The notes beneath the pieces are model-generated. The model saw nothing but the letters and a program-made list of their open reading frames with translations. It did no database searches and was not told where the DNA came from. 15,626 nt of DNA, taken from contig JAUVIY010000027.1 of the NCBI GenBank assembly GCA_030592625.1, positions 1-15,626 of the forward strand, given 5' to 3'. Numbering within the stretch: position 1 is the stretch's first letter; every line of letters starts with the position of its first letter. Both the position numbers and the translations under genes were made by a program. This DNA comes from Spirochaeta sp. GTDB taxonomy: Bacteria > Spirochaetota > Spirochaetia > DSM-2461. This document shows positions 6,679 to 14,297 of this stretch, piece by piece.

Positions 6679-7056
6679 TCAATGGCGTTTTTTAGAGACT
6701 GAAACAGATCGGGCAGGGGTGGTAAGACGTTTGAGAAATATTTTCAACGCCGATTCTCTCGTCTTGATTTGCAATCCCATCAATCGGGCTCCAACTTTCG
6801 TTTCCATGGATAATAATGCCGGTTCTGTGATAAAAACCTGATTTTCTTTCAACGCGGCCGGTTCACCATTTTTCGATACCACAACCTCCCCCTTTACCAC
6901 GTAGAACAGGACAAAACTATCCATCCGGCAATCCGGTATCTTCCCTCCGGCTTTCAGTTTGATCACCCGCGCCTTGAACAGGCCATTTTGAAAAAAGACA
7001 TTCATGCTTCTTTTGTCGTACTCCCGGGCATCCATACTCATTAAATCAAATATCAT
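6679..7056 (-). CDS. single-domain cupin protein
   Basis: This 125-residue protein looks like one beta-barrel cupin domain, followed by a basic tail of about 20 residues. The first conserved block is present as AGGKIPDCRMDSFVLFYVVKGEV (about 36-58) and the second around EPALLSMETKVGARLMGLQI. The metal-binding histidines of the classical GxxxxxHxH motif are missing; Cys43 and Asp46 occupy that place. It could bind metal through other residues, or be a sensor or non-catalytic cupin. It lies just upstream of the sugar-acid IclR regulator on the same strand; cupins occur in uronate pathways (KdgF), but there is not enough likeness here to claim that. The ATG has an AAAAGGAG ribosome site seven bases upstream. 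Confidence 0.75.
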   Translation of the reverse strand: MIFDLMSMDAREYDKRSMNVFFQNGLFKARVIKLKAGGKIPDCRMDSFVLFYVVKGEVVVSKNGEPAALKENQVFITEPALLSMETKVGARLMGLQIKTRESALKIFLKRLTTPARSVSVSKKRH

Positions 7057-7098
7057 GTTTGAACTCCTTTTGACACCAGATTATCAGGGACTCATTTC

Positions 7099-7126
7099 CT
7101 CATAGCTCTGTATCAGAGGATGACAA
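7099..7126 (-). promoter_or_regulatory. candidate cupin promoter with palindrome in spacer
   Basis: On the minus strand TTGTCA (7121-7126) and TATGAG (7099-7104) are 16 bases apart. A perfect 13-base palindrome, CTCTGTATCAGAG at 7106-7118, fills the spacer, where a repressor could sit. The predicted leader is about 36 bases and carries a good ribosome site. The palindrome is unlike the one shared by iclR and kdgK. Confidence 0.4.
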
Positions 7127-7167
7127 TCCAATCGTCCAGCTCCTTTCTCCCGCAGTCGGTAATGCGG

Positions 7168-7587
7168 TCAGAGATTCTCCGGGTATACTTTCACGCCGCA
7201 ATCCTGACAAGCCGGGCGCAGTTTGAGATTGGCGGTGGCCATAGGTAAACCTTCTTGAAGTGCCAGTCTGAGGTACTCGGCTTCGTAGGCGGACAAGCCG
7301 GTATCCCGGGCAAGGGCCTGGAGTCCAATCATCTCCCTCAGTGATGAATCATTCAGCTGATAGATCGGGAGAGTTGAAAGCAGATTCCAGTAATGGGTAC
7401 TTTCCGCCCTGGAAAGGCGCCCCCGGCGTTCCCCTGTCAATAGAGCATTTGATATCTCCAGCTTCCATAGCATGGGAACCAGGGCTTCACCATCAATCAG
7501 GAAATCGAAAAGAAATTCCGAAACCGACGGCGATTCCGCAAGACAGAGATTCAACGCCGCGGAAGCATCCAGTACGAGGGTATTCAA
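7168..7587 (-). CDS. PIN-domain toxin, VapC-like
   Basis: This 139-residue PIN-domain protein is the presumed ribonuclease toxin of a type II pair. VapC-type PIN enzymes use a cluster of acidic residues to bind magnesium and cut RNA. Asp7 (LVLDAS) and Glu44 (LEISNAL) are in place. In the two C-terminal motifs the usual aspartates appear as Glu102 (SAYEAEYL) and Asn120 (TANLKL), so activity may be altered or reduced. The start is TTG at 7587, overlapping the antitoxin stop as TTGA, with an AAGGA ribosome site inside the antitoxin gene. This gives tight coupling, with antitoxin made first, as is normal for such pairs. Confidence 0.85.
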   Translation of the reverse strand: MNTLVLDASAALNLCLAESPSVSEFLFDFLIDGEALVPMLWKLEISNALLTGERRGRLSRAESTHYWNLLSTLPIYQLNDSSLREMIGLQALARDTGLSAYEAEYLRLALQEGLPMATANLKLRPACQDCGVKVYPENL

Positions 7588-7823
7588 CGGCGTCCTTCAT
7601 CAATCCACTCACGAATTCCGCCTGGATTGAGGCGCTTCTCCGATCTCAACCTTTTCAGTTCGTTCAAAGCTTCCAATCGCCGCTCCCGGTCGGGACCGGC
7701 CACCGGACTGATTTTAGCCACAGGCGTCCCGTGGAGGGTGACAATCATGCTTTCACCGGCGGCTACTTCTTTGAGGATTTTGGCGATATGAGTCTTCATT
7801 TCATAAGATCCGACGGTTTTCAT
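7584..7823 (-). CDS. Phd/YefM-type antitoxin
   Basis: The 79-residue protein has the Phd/YefM fold at about 1-45 (VGSYEMKTHIAKILKEVAAG, then IVTLHGTPVAKISPV), which dimerises and binds its own operator. A charged C-terminal helix (about 46-79) would wrap and neutralise the PIN toxin. I start it at the ATG at 7823; a TTG two codons earlier is in frame, but the -10 box at 7830-7835 makes the ATG the likely first codon. No ribosome site precedes it. The pair forms a bicistronic, probably self-repressed operon. Confidence 0.87.
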   Translation of the reverse strand: MKTVGSYEMKTHIAKILKEVAAGESMIVTLHGTPVAKISPVAGPDRERRLEALNELKRLRSEKRLNPGGIREWIDEGRR

Positions 7824-7829
7824 ATTCAA

Positions 7830-7872
7830 ACTATATCATGAAAAACATGATTAGACCAGTCTCAGACCAGTC
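7830..7872 (-). promoter_or_regulatory. toxin-antitoxin promoter and operator
   Basis: On the minus strand a -10 TATAGT (7830-7835) ends six bases before the antitoxin ATG. The spacer before it is filled by an inverted repeat, ATCATG and CATGAT separated by five A bases on the plus strand (7835-7851). Beside this is a 9-base direct repeat, AGACCAGTC at 7853-7861 and 7864-7872, with an 11-base period. The first copy overlaps the weak -35 position. The inverted repeat is the natural candidate for antitoxin binding and autorepression. Confidence 0.5.
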
Positions 7873-7908
7873 GTATTTTCCGATATGCCGGAAGATTGTT
7901 ATCTTCAG

Positions 7909-7934
7909 GTACCAAAGTGCAAGCATATTGGTAC
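7909..7934. repeat. inverted repeat upstream of Nudix gene
   Basis: Perfect 7-base arms GTACCAA (7909-7915) and TTGGTAC (7928-7934) flank a 12-base loop, 20 bases before the Nudix -10 box. It could be an operator. No T-tract follows, so a terminator is unlikely. Confidence 0.45.
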
Positions 7935-7953
7935 GATCTTTTCCGATTCCCGT

Positions 7954-7959
7954 TACAAT
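7954..7959 (+). promoter_or_regulatory. -10 box of the Nudix gene
   Basis: TACAAT ends six bases before the ATG at 7966, which would make the message begin at the start codon. No ribosome site is present. The best -35 candidate, TTGGTA at 7928-7933, has a long 20-base spacer, so the promoter call is tentative. Confidence 0.35.
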
Positions 7960-7965
7960 ATCCTC

Positions 7966-8406
7966 ATGGAAACCCTCCGTTTTCACAAAGTAGTTCCCTT
8001 CGGTGCCGTCCCCGATAAGGATCTGGAATATTCGGTGGTAGCCGCAAGGCATCGGTGTAAGTGGGTTTGTGTCCGGCTCAAGGGTCGGAACGACTGGTGT
8101 TTTCCCGGCGGCGGCAGAAAGGCCGGCGAGACTATGGAGGAGAATGCCAGGCGGGAACTCTACGAGGAAACCGGAGCTTTGGAGTTCGACATGTATCCTC
8201 TGGGTCTGTACGGTGTTGAACATGATAATGAAAGGATCAGCTGGGGAGGACTTTACGGCGCTGAGATCCGTACCATCGGGTCTATCCCTGAGGATTACGA
8301 AATCGCCGAACTCCGATATTTCGACAAATTCCCCCTTGACGCCGCCCGTTTCCCCGACATCATGCCCGGGATGATGGAATGGCTTGAGGAAAACATGATT
8401 TTATAA
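7966..8406 (+). CDS. Nudix hydrolase
   Basis: Nudix enzymes cleave nucleoside diphosphates linked to another group, often as housecleaning of oxidised or excess nucleotides. The complete Nudix box GX5EX7REUXEEXG is at residues 49-70 of the 146-residue product (G49, E55, R63-E64-L65, E67-E68, G70). It is preceded by WCFPGG, the usual strand before the box. The substrate cannot be read from the sequence. I start at 7966, where the domain begins (METLRFHKVVPFGAV). An in-frame ATG at 7885 would add 27 residues that do not look like part of the fold. The gene diverges from the toxin-antitoxin pair and converges on hpt with nine bases between stops. Confidence 0.88.
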   Translation: METLRFHKVVPFGAVPDKDLEYSVVAARHRCKWVCVRLKGRNDWCFPGGGRKAGETMEENARRELYEETGALEFDMYPLGLYGVEHDNERISWGGLYGAEIRTIGSIPEDYEIAELRYFDKFPLDAARFPDIMPGMMEWLEENMIL

Positions 8407-8415
8407 TGCATCCGA

Positions 8416-8946
8416 TCAATCCCGGGGAATAACCTTACCAATGTAAGGAAGGTTTCGGTGTTTCTGGGCGTAATCGATGCCGTAACCGATGACAAATACG
8501 TCAGGGATTTTGAATCCAATGTAGTCAACAGGTACTTTGGTCTCCCGACGGTCGGGTTTATCCAGCAATGTGCAGATCCGCAGAGAAGCAGGCTCCCGAA
8601 GCAGCAGCATTTCCCTCACCTTGGCCAGTGTATATCCGGTATCGATGATATCCTCGACAATAATGACATTCAGGCCGCGGATGTCTTCGTCCAGATCTTT
8701 GTTGATTCGCACATCCCTGGATGAGTCCATTCCCAGTCCGTAACTGGACACCACCATGAAATCCATCTTGGCTTCCAGGTCGATGGCCCGGGCCAGATCG
8801 GAGAGGAACACCACAGACCCCCTGAGCAGTCCCACGAGGACGATGTCCTCCTTGCCATTGTAGTCCACTTCAATCTCAGCAGCCATTTCGGTAACCCGAC
8901 GGGCGATTTCTTCAGCAGAAATCAGTTCTTCGATCGTGTATTCCAT
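8416..8946 (-). CDS. hpt: hypoxanthine phosphoribosyltransferase
   Basis: This cytosolic purine-salvage enzyme joins hypoxanthine (and usually guanine) to PRPP to give IMP or GMP. The 176-residue product has [17 protein letters not shown] at 37-53, the flexible-loop segment around [13 protein letters not shown] at 67-79, the PRPP-binding signature [13 protein letters not shown] at 94-106, and the base-binding end LLDKPDRR...[10 protein letters not shown] at 128-160. The length is normal. I choose the ATG at 8946 because the GAGAGGG ribosome site has proper spacing to it and abuts the alternative ATG at 8952 directly. The upstream TACAAT at about 27 bases could be its -10. It diverges from isocitrate dehydrogenase. 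Confidence 0.95.
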   Translation of the reverse strand: MEYTIEELISAEEIARRVTEMAAEIEVDYNGKEDIVLVGLLRGSVVFLSDLARAIDLEAKMDFMVVSSYGLGMDSSRDVRINKDLDEDIRGLNVIIVEDIIDTGYTLAKVREMLLLREPASLRICTLLDKPDRRETKVPVDYIGFKIPDVFVIGYGIDYAQKHRNLPYIGKVIPRD

Positions 8947-9071
8947 CACCATCCCTCTCTTATATATTGTATCAGGGGTGAAGTCGTTTTTTTGGAATTA
9001 TCAGGCTTATTGCTTACATTCATACTATGGGATTCAAGCCGCATGACGATTACATTATTCACCACAACATC

Positions 9072-9076
9072 AGGAG
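9072..9076 (+). promoter_or_regulatory. ribosome binding site fixing the icd start
   Basis: AGGAG sits five bases before the ATG at 9082. The open reading frame continues upstream to a TTG at 8992, but those 30 codons look non-coding and lie before this site. Confidence 0.8.
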
Positions 9077-9081
9077 CCCCA

Positions 9082-11301
9082 ATGGAACCCGGAATTATCT
9101 ACACCTACACCGACGAGGCGCCGATGCTCGCCACTCACTCTTTTTTTCCCATCATCCAGGCTTTCAGCAAAGCAGCGGGAGTAACGGTGGAAACCCGGGA
9201 CATTTCCCTGGCCGGCCGCATCCTGGCCGCGTTCCCTGATTACCTGAATGAAGACAAAAAAATCTCAGATGCCCTGCTGGAGCTGGGCGAACTGGTTAAG
9301 AAACCGGAAGCCAACATTATAAAATTACCGAATATCTCCGCGTCGATTCCTCAGATACAAGGAGCGGTAAAAGAACTCCGGGATAAGGGCTATCCCGTAC
9401 CCGACTTCCCCGAAGAACCGAAAAACGATACTGAAAAAGCCATTCGTGCCCGGTACGACAAGATTAAGGGCAGTGCCGTAAATCCCGTGCTTCGGGAAGG
9501 CAATTCAGACCGCCGTTCTGCACCGGCAGTGAAACGGTACGCCCGAAAAAACCCACACACCATGGGAGCCTGGTCCGCCGATTCAAAGACCCATGTGTCC
9601 AGTATGAAGGACGGGGATTTCTTCGGAAATGAAAAATCGGTGACGATTACGGAGGACTCATCCTTTCGCATCGAATATACCGGAACCGACGGTACCGTGA
9701 AGCAGCTCAAGGGAGAGACACCGCTGGAGATCGGTGAAATACTTGATGCGGCGGTTATGAACCGCAAGGCCCTGCGAAATTTCCTGGAGGGGGAAATCGA
9801 AGACGCCGCAGCCAAAGACGTCCTGTTCTCCATCCACCTGAAGGCCACCATGATGAAGGTGTCCGACCCGGTAATATTCGGCCATGCCGTCTCGGTATTC
9901 TTCAAGGATGTTTTCGACAAGCATAAAGATATTTTGGATGACCTCGGGGTGGACCCCGACCACGGCATGGCCGACCTGGAATCGAAACTCGGTACCCTGA
10001 ATCCGGAGAAAAGGGCTGAAATCGAGGCTGATATCAAGGCGTGTTATGCCTCAAGGCCGGATCTGGCTATGGTGAACTCCGACAAGGGAATCAGCAATCT
10101 CCACGTTCCCAGCGATATTATCATTGATGCCTCAATGCCCGCGGCAATCCGTAATTCGGGCAGGATGTGGGGGCCCGACGGAAAAGAGAAGGATATGAAG
10201 GCAGTAATTCCCGACAGAAGCTATGCCGGGATATTTCGGACCGCCGTCGATTTCTGCCGGGAAAACGGCGCCTTCGATCCCGCCTCTATGGGCAGCGTTT
10301 CCAACGTAGGTCTGATGGCGAAAAAAGCCGAAGAATACGGATCCCACGATAAAACATTCAAATCCCCGGGCAATGGTGTCATCAGGGCGGTGAATCCGGC
10401 AGGAGAGGTAATCCTGGAACAAAATGTGGCCGAAGGCGATCTATTCCGAATGTGCCAGGTGAAAGACGCTCCGGTCCGCGACTGGGTGAAACTGGCCGTT
10501 TCCAGAGCCGGAGCCACCCTCTCCCCTACGGTATTCTGGCTGGATGAAAAGCGAGCCCATGACGCCGAGCTCATCGTGAAAGTAAAGGCCTATCTGACGG
10601 ATCATGATACTTCCGGACTTGAGATAGACATTATGGAACCGGCCAAGGCCTGCAAACACGCTCTTGAACGTGCCGGGGCCGGTAAAGATACCATATCTGT
10701 GACCGGGAACGTCCTGCGGGATTATCTCACCGACCTCTTTCCTATCCTGGAACTGGGCACCAGCGCAAAGATGCTGTCCATCGTCCCGCTGATGAACGGC
10801 GGCGGACTCTTCGAGACCGGAGCCGGAGGTTCGGCACCCAAACATGTGCAGCAGCTGCGGAAGGAAAATCATCTGCGCTGGGACTCACTGGGGGAATTTC
10901 TTGCCCTGACAATGTCCTTTGAGCATCTGGCGAACACGTTCGGTAATAAAAGAGCCGGACTTCTGGGAAAAACCCTGGATATGGCCACCGGAGAACTCCT
11001 GGAAAAACGGAAGTCCCCTTCCCGGAAATCCGGGGAACTGGATAACAGGGGAAGCCACTATTACCTGGCCGCTTTCTGGGCTAAGGCACTGGCGGAACAG
11101 AATGATGATACCGAGTTGAAAGAACGATTCACCGAACCCGCCCTCAAACTGGCGGAGAACGAGAAAACCATTGTTGATGAGCTGAACCGGATACAGGGAT
11201 CTCCGGCTGATATCGACGGCTATTATAAACCGGATCAAGCCGCCGTGGATGCGGTGATGAGGCCCTGTGCTCTGCTGAACGGTATCATCGATTCAATCTG
11301 A
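9082..11301 (+). CDS. icd: NADP-dependent isocitrate dehydrogenase, monomeric type
   Basis: This TCA-cycle enzyme converts isocitrate and NADP to 2-oxoglutarate, CO2 and NADPH. At 739 residues it matches the single-chain class (about 740), unrelated in length to the dimeric 45 kDa class. Relative to the Azotobacter vinelandii enzyme, the ligands I recall all appear one position lower. For substrate and metal these are Ser131, Asn134, Arg138, Arg144, Lys254, Asp349, Tyr419 and Arg546. For NADP they are His588, Arg599 and Arg648. The protein therefore looks fully active and NADP-specific. The start at 9082 has an AGGAG site. Its stop is one base from the stop of pntB on the other strand, placing an NADPH producer directly opposite the NADPH/NADH transhydrogenase. 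Confidence 0.96.
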   Translation: MEPGIIYTYTDEAPMLATHSFFPIIQAFSKAAGVTVETRDISLAGRILAAFPDYLNEDKKISDALLELGELVKKPEANIIKLPNISASIPQIQGAVKELRDKGYPVPDFPEEPKNDTEKAIRARYDKIKGSAVNPVLREGNSDRRSAPAVKRYARKNPHTMGAWSADSKTHVSSMKDGDFFGNEKSVTITEDSSFRIEYTGTDGTVKQLKGETPLEIGEILDAAVMNRKALRNFLEGEIEDAAAKDVLFSIHLKATMMKVSDPVIFGHAVSVFFKDVFDKHKDILDDLGVDPDHGMADLESKLGTLNPEKRAEIEADIKACYASRPDLAMVNSDKGISNLHVPSDIIIDASMPAAIRNSGRMWGPDGKEKDMKAVIPDRSYAGIFRTAVDFCRENGAFDPASMGSVSNVGLMAKKAEEYGSHDKTFKSPGNGVIRAVNPAGEVILEQNVAEGDLFRMCQVKDAPVRDWVKLAVSRAGATLSPTVFWLDEKRAHDAELIVKVKAYLTDHDTSGLEIDIMEPAKACKHALERAGAGKDTISVTGNVLRDYLTDLFPILELGTSAKMLSIVPLMNGGGLFETGAGGSAPKHVQQLRKENHLRWDSLGEFLALTMSFEHLANTFGNKRAGLLGKTLDMATGELLEKRKSPSRKSGELDNRGSHYYLAAFWAKALAEQNDDTELKERFTEPALKLAENEKTIVDELNRIQGSPADIDGYYKPDQAAVDAVMRPCALLNGIIDSI

Positions 11302-11302
11302 G

Positions 11303-12727
11303 TCAACCCTTGAATTCCGTTACGAGCCCCTGTATCGAAGTCCTGGCGTCTCCGAAAAGCATTCGGGTGTTCTCGCCGAAAAAGAGCGGGTTGTCCACTC
11401 CTGCGAATCCGGGATTGAGAGATCTTTTGAATACGATGACGGTATGGGCCTTATCCACGTTAATAACCGGCATCCCATACAGGGGTGAACCTTCATCGCT
11501 TCTGGCGGCGGGATTCACCACGTCGTTGGCACCGATGACCAGAGCGACGTCCACCATCTCGATGGTGGGATTCACATCATCCATCTCCCGAAGCTGATCG
11601 TAAGGCACATTGGCTTCGGCCAACAGCACGTTCATATGACCGGGCATCCTGCCGGCCACCGGATGAATACCGAAGTTTACTTCGGCGCCGTTCTCTTTCA
11701 ACAGCGATGCCAGTTCCTGGACGGCATGCTGGGCCTGAGCCACGGCCATTCCGTATCCCGGAACAATCAGGATATTCTGCGCCGCTTCCAGGATCGGGTA
11801 AGCATCTTCGATGGAGACGGGCTTGGCCTCACCGGTGAATGCGGCACCCTGCCTGGCTCCGCCTCCGGAACCGAATCCGCTGAATAACACATTGGCCAGG
11901 GATCTGTTCATGGCCTTGCACATGATGTTGGTCAGGATAACACCGCTGGAACCCACCAATGCGCCGGAAACGATGAGCACATTGTTCTTGATGACGAATC
12001 CCGCCGCGCAGGCGGCCATGCCGCTGTAGGCATTAAGCAGGGAGATAACCACGGGCATATCGCCGCCGCCGATAGGAATCACCACCATGACACCGAGAAT
12101 CAGACTTAAGGCCCCAAGGACGATCAGCACCGTATAGGGTGTCAGGAACGGCAGAAGGTTTTCCGGACCCAGGAGAGGACGGCCGAGGGAAACAAGGAGA
12201 ATTGCCGCCAGTATAAGAATCACCACGAAGCCGTTCACCACCTGCTGCCCGCCGTAGAGGATGGGTCTGGAGCTCATTTTCCCGGAGAGTTTACCCCAGG
12301 CGATTATGGAACCGGTGAAGGTGACCCCACCGATAAGAACCGTTACGCCGATGATGACCAGATCGTTCCAGGGAGTATCCGCCAGAGCACCCGCTGAGTA
12401 GAGCCGCTGAAATTCGACCCAACCCACCAGGAGACTGGCGATACCGCCTAATCCATTGAAGAGCGCCACCAACTCGGGCATGGATGTCATGGCAACCAGT
12501 CTGGCTGCCAGAGCACCTATCACCGAACCAGCCGCCAGACCGACTACGATCCAGGGCCAATGGATCAGATTGTCCGAAGCCAGGGCTGTGACGATAGCCA
12601 GCAGCATTCCGATGGCCGAAATCCGATTTCCCTTCCGGGCGGTATCCGCCTTGCCGAGCATCTTCAGTCCGAAGACAAAAATCATAGAAGAAATGATGTA
12701 TAATAGATTGACTAATGATTCGGGCAT
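11303..12727 (-). CDS. pntB: proton-translocating NAD(P) transhydrogenase, beta subunit
   Basis: The beta subunit of the inner-membrane transhydrogenase carries most of the proton channel and the NADP(H) site. The 474-residue protein has about nine hydrophobic helices in 1-270. A soluble domain III follows, with VPGYGMAVAQAQ at 322-333, PVAGRMPGHMNVLLAEA at 356-372, GANDVVNPAA at 399-408 and KRSLNPGFAGVDNPLFF at 434-450. At the place of E. coli beta-His91 it has Asn91 (LFNGLGG), as in the three-part and mitochondrial enzymes, which have their channel histidine in the other membrane part. It begins two bases after pntA2; the GGAGG site lies inside the end of pntA2 with a rather long 12-base spacing. 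Confidence 0.96.
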   Translation of the reverse strand: MPESLVNLLYIISSMIFVFGLKMLGKADTARKGNRISAIGMLLAIVTALASDNLIHWPWIVVGLAAGSVIGALAARLVAMTSMPELVALFNGLGGIASLLVGWVEFQRLYSAGALADTPWNDLVIIGVTVLIGGVTFTGSIIAWGKLSGKMSSRPILYGGQQVVNGFVVILILAAILLVSLGRPLLGPENLLPFLTPYTVLIVLGALSLILGVMVVIPIGGGDMPVVISLLNAYSGMAACAAGFVIKNNVLIVSGALVGSSGVILTNIMCKAMNRSLANVLFSGFGSGGGARQGAAFTGEAKPVSIEDAYPILEAAQNILIVPGYGMAVAQAQHAVQELASLLKENGAEVNFGIHPVAGRMPGHMNVLLAEANVPYDQLREMDDVNPTIEMVDVALVIGANDVVNPAARSDEGSPLYGMPVINVDKAHTVIVFKRSLNPGFAGVDNPLFFGENTRMLFGDARTSIQGLVTEFKG

Positions 12728-12729
12728 GA

Positions 12730-13020
12730 TTACTTCTTACCTCCGGTAAACATGCCGAGCATTCGGTCGGTCACCAGGTATCCACCGACAACATTGATGG
12801 TAGCGAACATCACGGCACAGGTCCCCAGAACGGTACGCAGGATGTCGTCCTGTACATTCCAGGTACCCAGCAGGCTGATAAGAGCACCGACGATGGTGAT
12901 ACCGCTGATAGCATTGGAACCGGACATCAGCGGAGTATGAAGCTGGCTGGGAACCTTGGTGATGAGTTCGAAACCCAGAAAAGTGGCCAGTACCAGAACG
13001 AAAAGCAACATGATACCCAT
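12730..13020 (-). CDS. pntA2: NAD(P) transhydrogenase, alpha-2 membrane subunit
   Basis: This short membrane subunit (96 residues, three hydrophobic helices near 2-20, 34-53 and 66-85) corresponds to the C-terminal part of a fused PntA. VPSQLHTPLMSGSNAISG at 23-40 is the family hallmark. His28 in it is the likely counterpart of the proton-channel histidine known in split enzymes such as that of Thermus. The ATG follows the pntA1 stop with no spacing (TAA then ATG) and has a GGGAG site inside the end of pntA1, so translation is coupled. It completes the three-gene arrangement familiar from Rhodospirillum. Confidence 0.94.
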   Translation of the reverse strand: MGIMLLFVLVLATFLGFELITKVPSQLHTPLMSGSNAISGITIVGALISLLGTWNVQDDILRTVLGTCAVMFATINVVGGYLVTDRMLGMFTGGKK

Positions 13021-14160
13021 TTAATGTCTCCCATAGTGTTTCAGGATTCCCGGATGAACGACAGCGCCGTCGCGGACAATGACGCAGCCGGCGGCAATTT
13101 CGTCGGCATTTTCACCTAAGCCGAGATTGAGTGAGCCTTTTTCGGTATCCAGGAGGTGAGTGAGGAGGTTCACCATATTGCCGGCAAGCATCTGGCTGGC
13201 ATGGACAGCTACTTCACCCGGCAGGTTATCGATTCCGATGATGCGGACACCGTCAAGAATCACTTCCTCGTTCACCTTCACCCCTTCAACGTTTCCACCG
13301 CTGCCGGCGGCCAGGTCCACGATGATAGAGCCTGATTTCACTCCTTTAAGCATGTCGGCGGTGATGATGATGGGGGCCTTACGCCCGAATAGTTTGGCTG
13401 TGGTAATGGTGACATCTGCACCGGCAACAGCCCTGGCCATGGCTTTCCGCTGTATAACCAGCTGTTCATCGGTGAGAGCCTTGGCGTACCCGTCCCTGGT
13501 CTGGCCGGTTTCACCCAGATCCACCTTGAGAAATTTGGCACCCAGAGAATGAACCTGCTCCTCGACAACGGGGCGGGTATCGAACGCTTCAACACGGGCA
13601 CCCAGCCGTTTTGCCGTAGCGATGGCCTGGAGTCCGGCGACACCGGCCCCGATGACGAACACCTTGACCGGGGTTAATGTACCGGCGTGAGTCATCATCA
13701 TGGGGAAAATTTTATCCAGTCTTTCGGCGGCCTTTATGACGGCCACATAACCGGCCAGGGATGCCTGGGAACTCAAAACGTCCATTTTCTGGGCCAGGGT
13801 GGTCCGGGGAATCATCTCCAGGCTGATGGCGTCAACACCAGCTGCGGCGTAGGCTTCGACCAGAGTCCTGTTGCTGTACGGATCGAGGAGACTGATATGC
13901 AGCGCGCCCTTTTTTACGGATCCGATCTCTTTCTCATCAGTCGGATTGATTCTGAGGATGACATCGGCTTTCCCGAGCAGGGCATTGCGATCTTTCTCCA
14001 CCGAAGCTCCCGCTTCTTTATACTCCGCGTCGGACCAATGGTCGGATACGCCGGATTCAACAACGACATCAATTCCCTCAAGCGCACACAGTTTCCTGGT
14101 CGCGTCGGGGATGAGGGCGGTCCGTTTATCGGATACCTCCCTCGGTACGGCTACGATCAT
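13021..14160 (-). CDS. pntA1: NAD(P) transhydrogenase, alpha-1 (NAD-binding) subunit
   Basis: This is the peripheral cytosolic subunit that binds NAD(H) and exchanges hydride with domain III of PntB. The 379-residue product resembles alanine dehydrogenase: MIVAVPREVSDKRTALIPD at the start, QKMDVLSSQASLAGYVAV at 124-141, the Rossmann loop GAGVAGLQAIATAKRLGA at 171-188 with Asp194 at the end of the second strand, and DLAAGSGGNVEG at 282-293. I start at 14160, where the family begins and an AGAGG site sits upstream. The frame is open 32 codons further, but those are promoter DNA. It is first in the pntA1-pntA2-pntB operon. Confidence 0.95.
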   Translation of the reverse strand: MIVAVPREVSDKRTALIPDATRKLCALEGIDVVVESGVSDHWSDAEYKEAGASVEKDRNALLGKADVILRINPTDEKEIGSVKKGALHISLLDPYSNRTLVEAYAAAGVDAISLEMIPRTTLAQKMDVLSSQASLAGYVAVIKAAERLDKIFPMMMTHAGTLTPVKVFVIGAGVAGLQAIATAKRLGARVEAFDTRPVVEEQVHSLGAKFLKVDLGETGQTRDGYAKALTDEQLVIQRKAMARAVAGADVTITTAKLFGRKAPIIITADMLKGVKSGSIIVDLAAGSGGNVEGVKVNEEVILDGVRIIGIDNLPGEVAVHASQMLAGNMVNLLTHLLDTEKGSLNLGLGENADEIAAGCVIVRDGAVVHPGILKHYGRH

Positions 14161-14194
14161 GTCGACCTCTTTCCTAATTGAGATATATACGACT

Positions 14195-14224
14195 ATTATA
14201 GTTAGGATACTATCTATTTCGCAA
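14195..14224 (-). promoter_or_regulatory. sigma-70 promoter of the pnt operon
   Basis: On the minus strand there is a perfect TATAAT (14195-14200) and a TTGCGA (14219-14224) 18 bases upstream. The predicted leader is about 27 bases and contains the ribosome site. This is the strongest -10 box in the window. Confidence 0.6.
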
Positions 14225-14297
14225 CAGCGGAAACAGAATTCGGGGATGACTCCCATAACATTCCTGCCGGCGGAGATTACGGTATAGACTCAAGCCC

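Noticed and set aside
7150..7167. Intrinsic terminator after the PIN toxin gene (CCGCA/TGCGG hairpin)
   Set aside because: The stem is only five pairs with an eight-base loop and no T-tract follows on the minus strand.
7885..7965. 27-residue N-terminal extension of the Nudix protein
   Set aside because: There is no ribosome site, the peptide does not look like part of the fold, and it would put the inverted repeat and the -10 box inside the gene.
8992..9081. N-terminal extension of isocitrate dehydrogenase from a TTG codon
   Set aside because: The ribosome site at 9072 and the alignment of all ligand residues one position from the reference enzyme support the ATG at 9082.
9390..10037. Long minus-strand open frame inside icd
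   Set aside because: The serine-rich translation is an antisense artefact of a GC-rich gene whose active-site residues are all conserved on the plus strand.
14216..14234. A third IclR-type operator in the pnt promoter (ATTTCGCAA half followed by GCGGAAAC)
   Set aside because: The left half matches the consensus well, but the right half is shifted by a base or more and fits poorly; it is not strong enough to call.
14161..14256. N-terminal extension of PntA1
   Set aside because: The sequence covers the TATAAT promoter and the family starts at MIVAVPRE.
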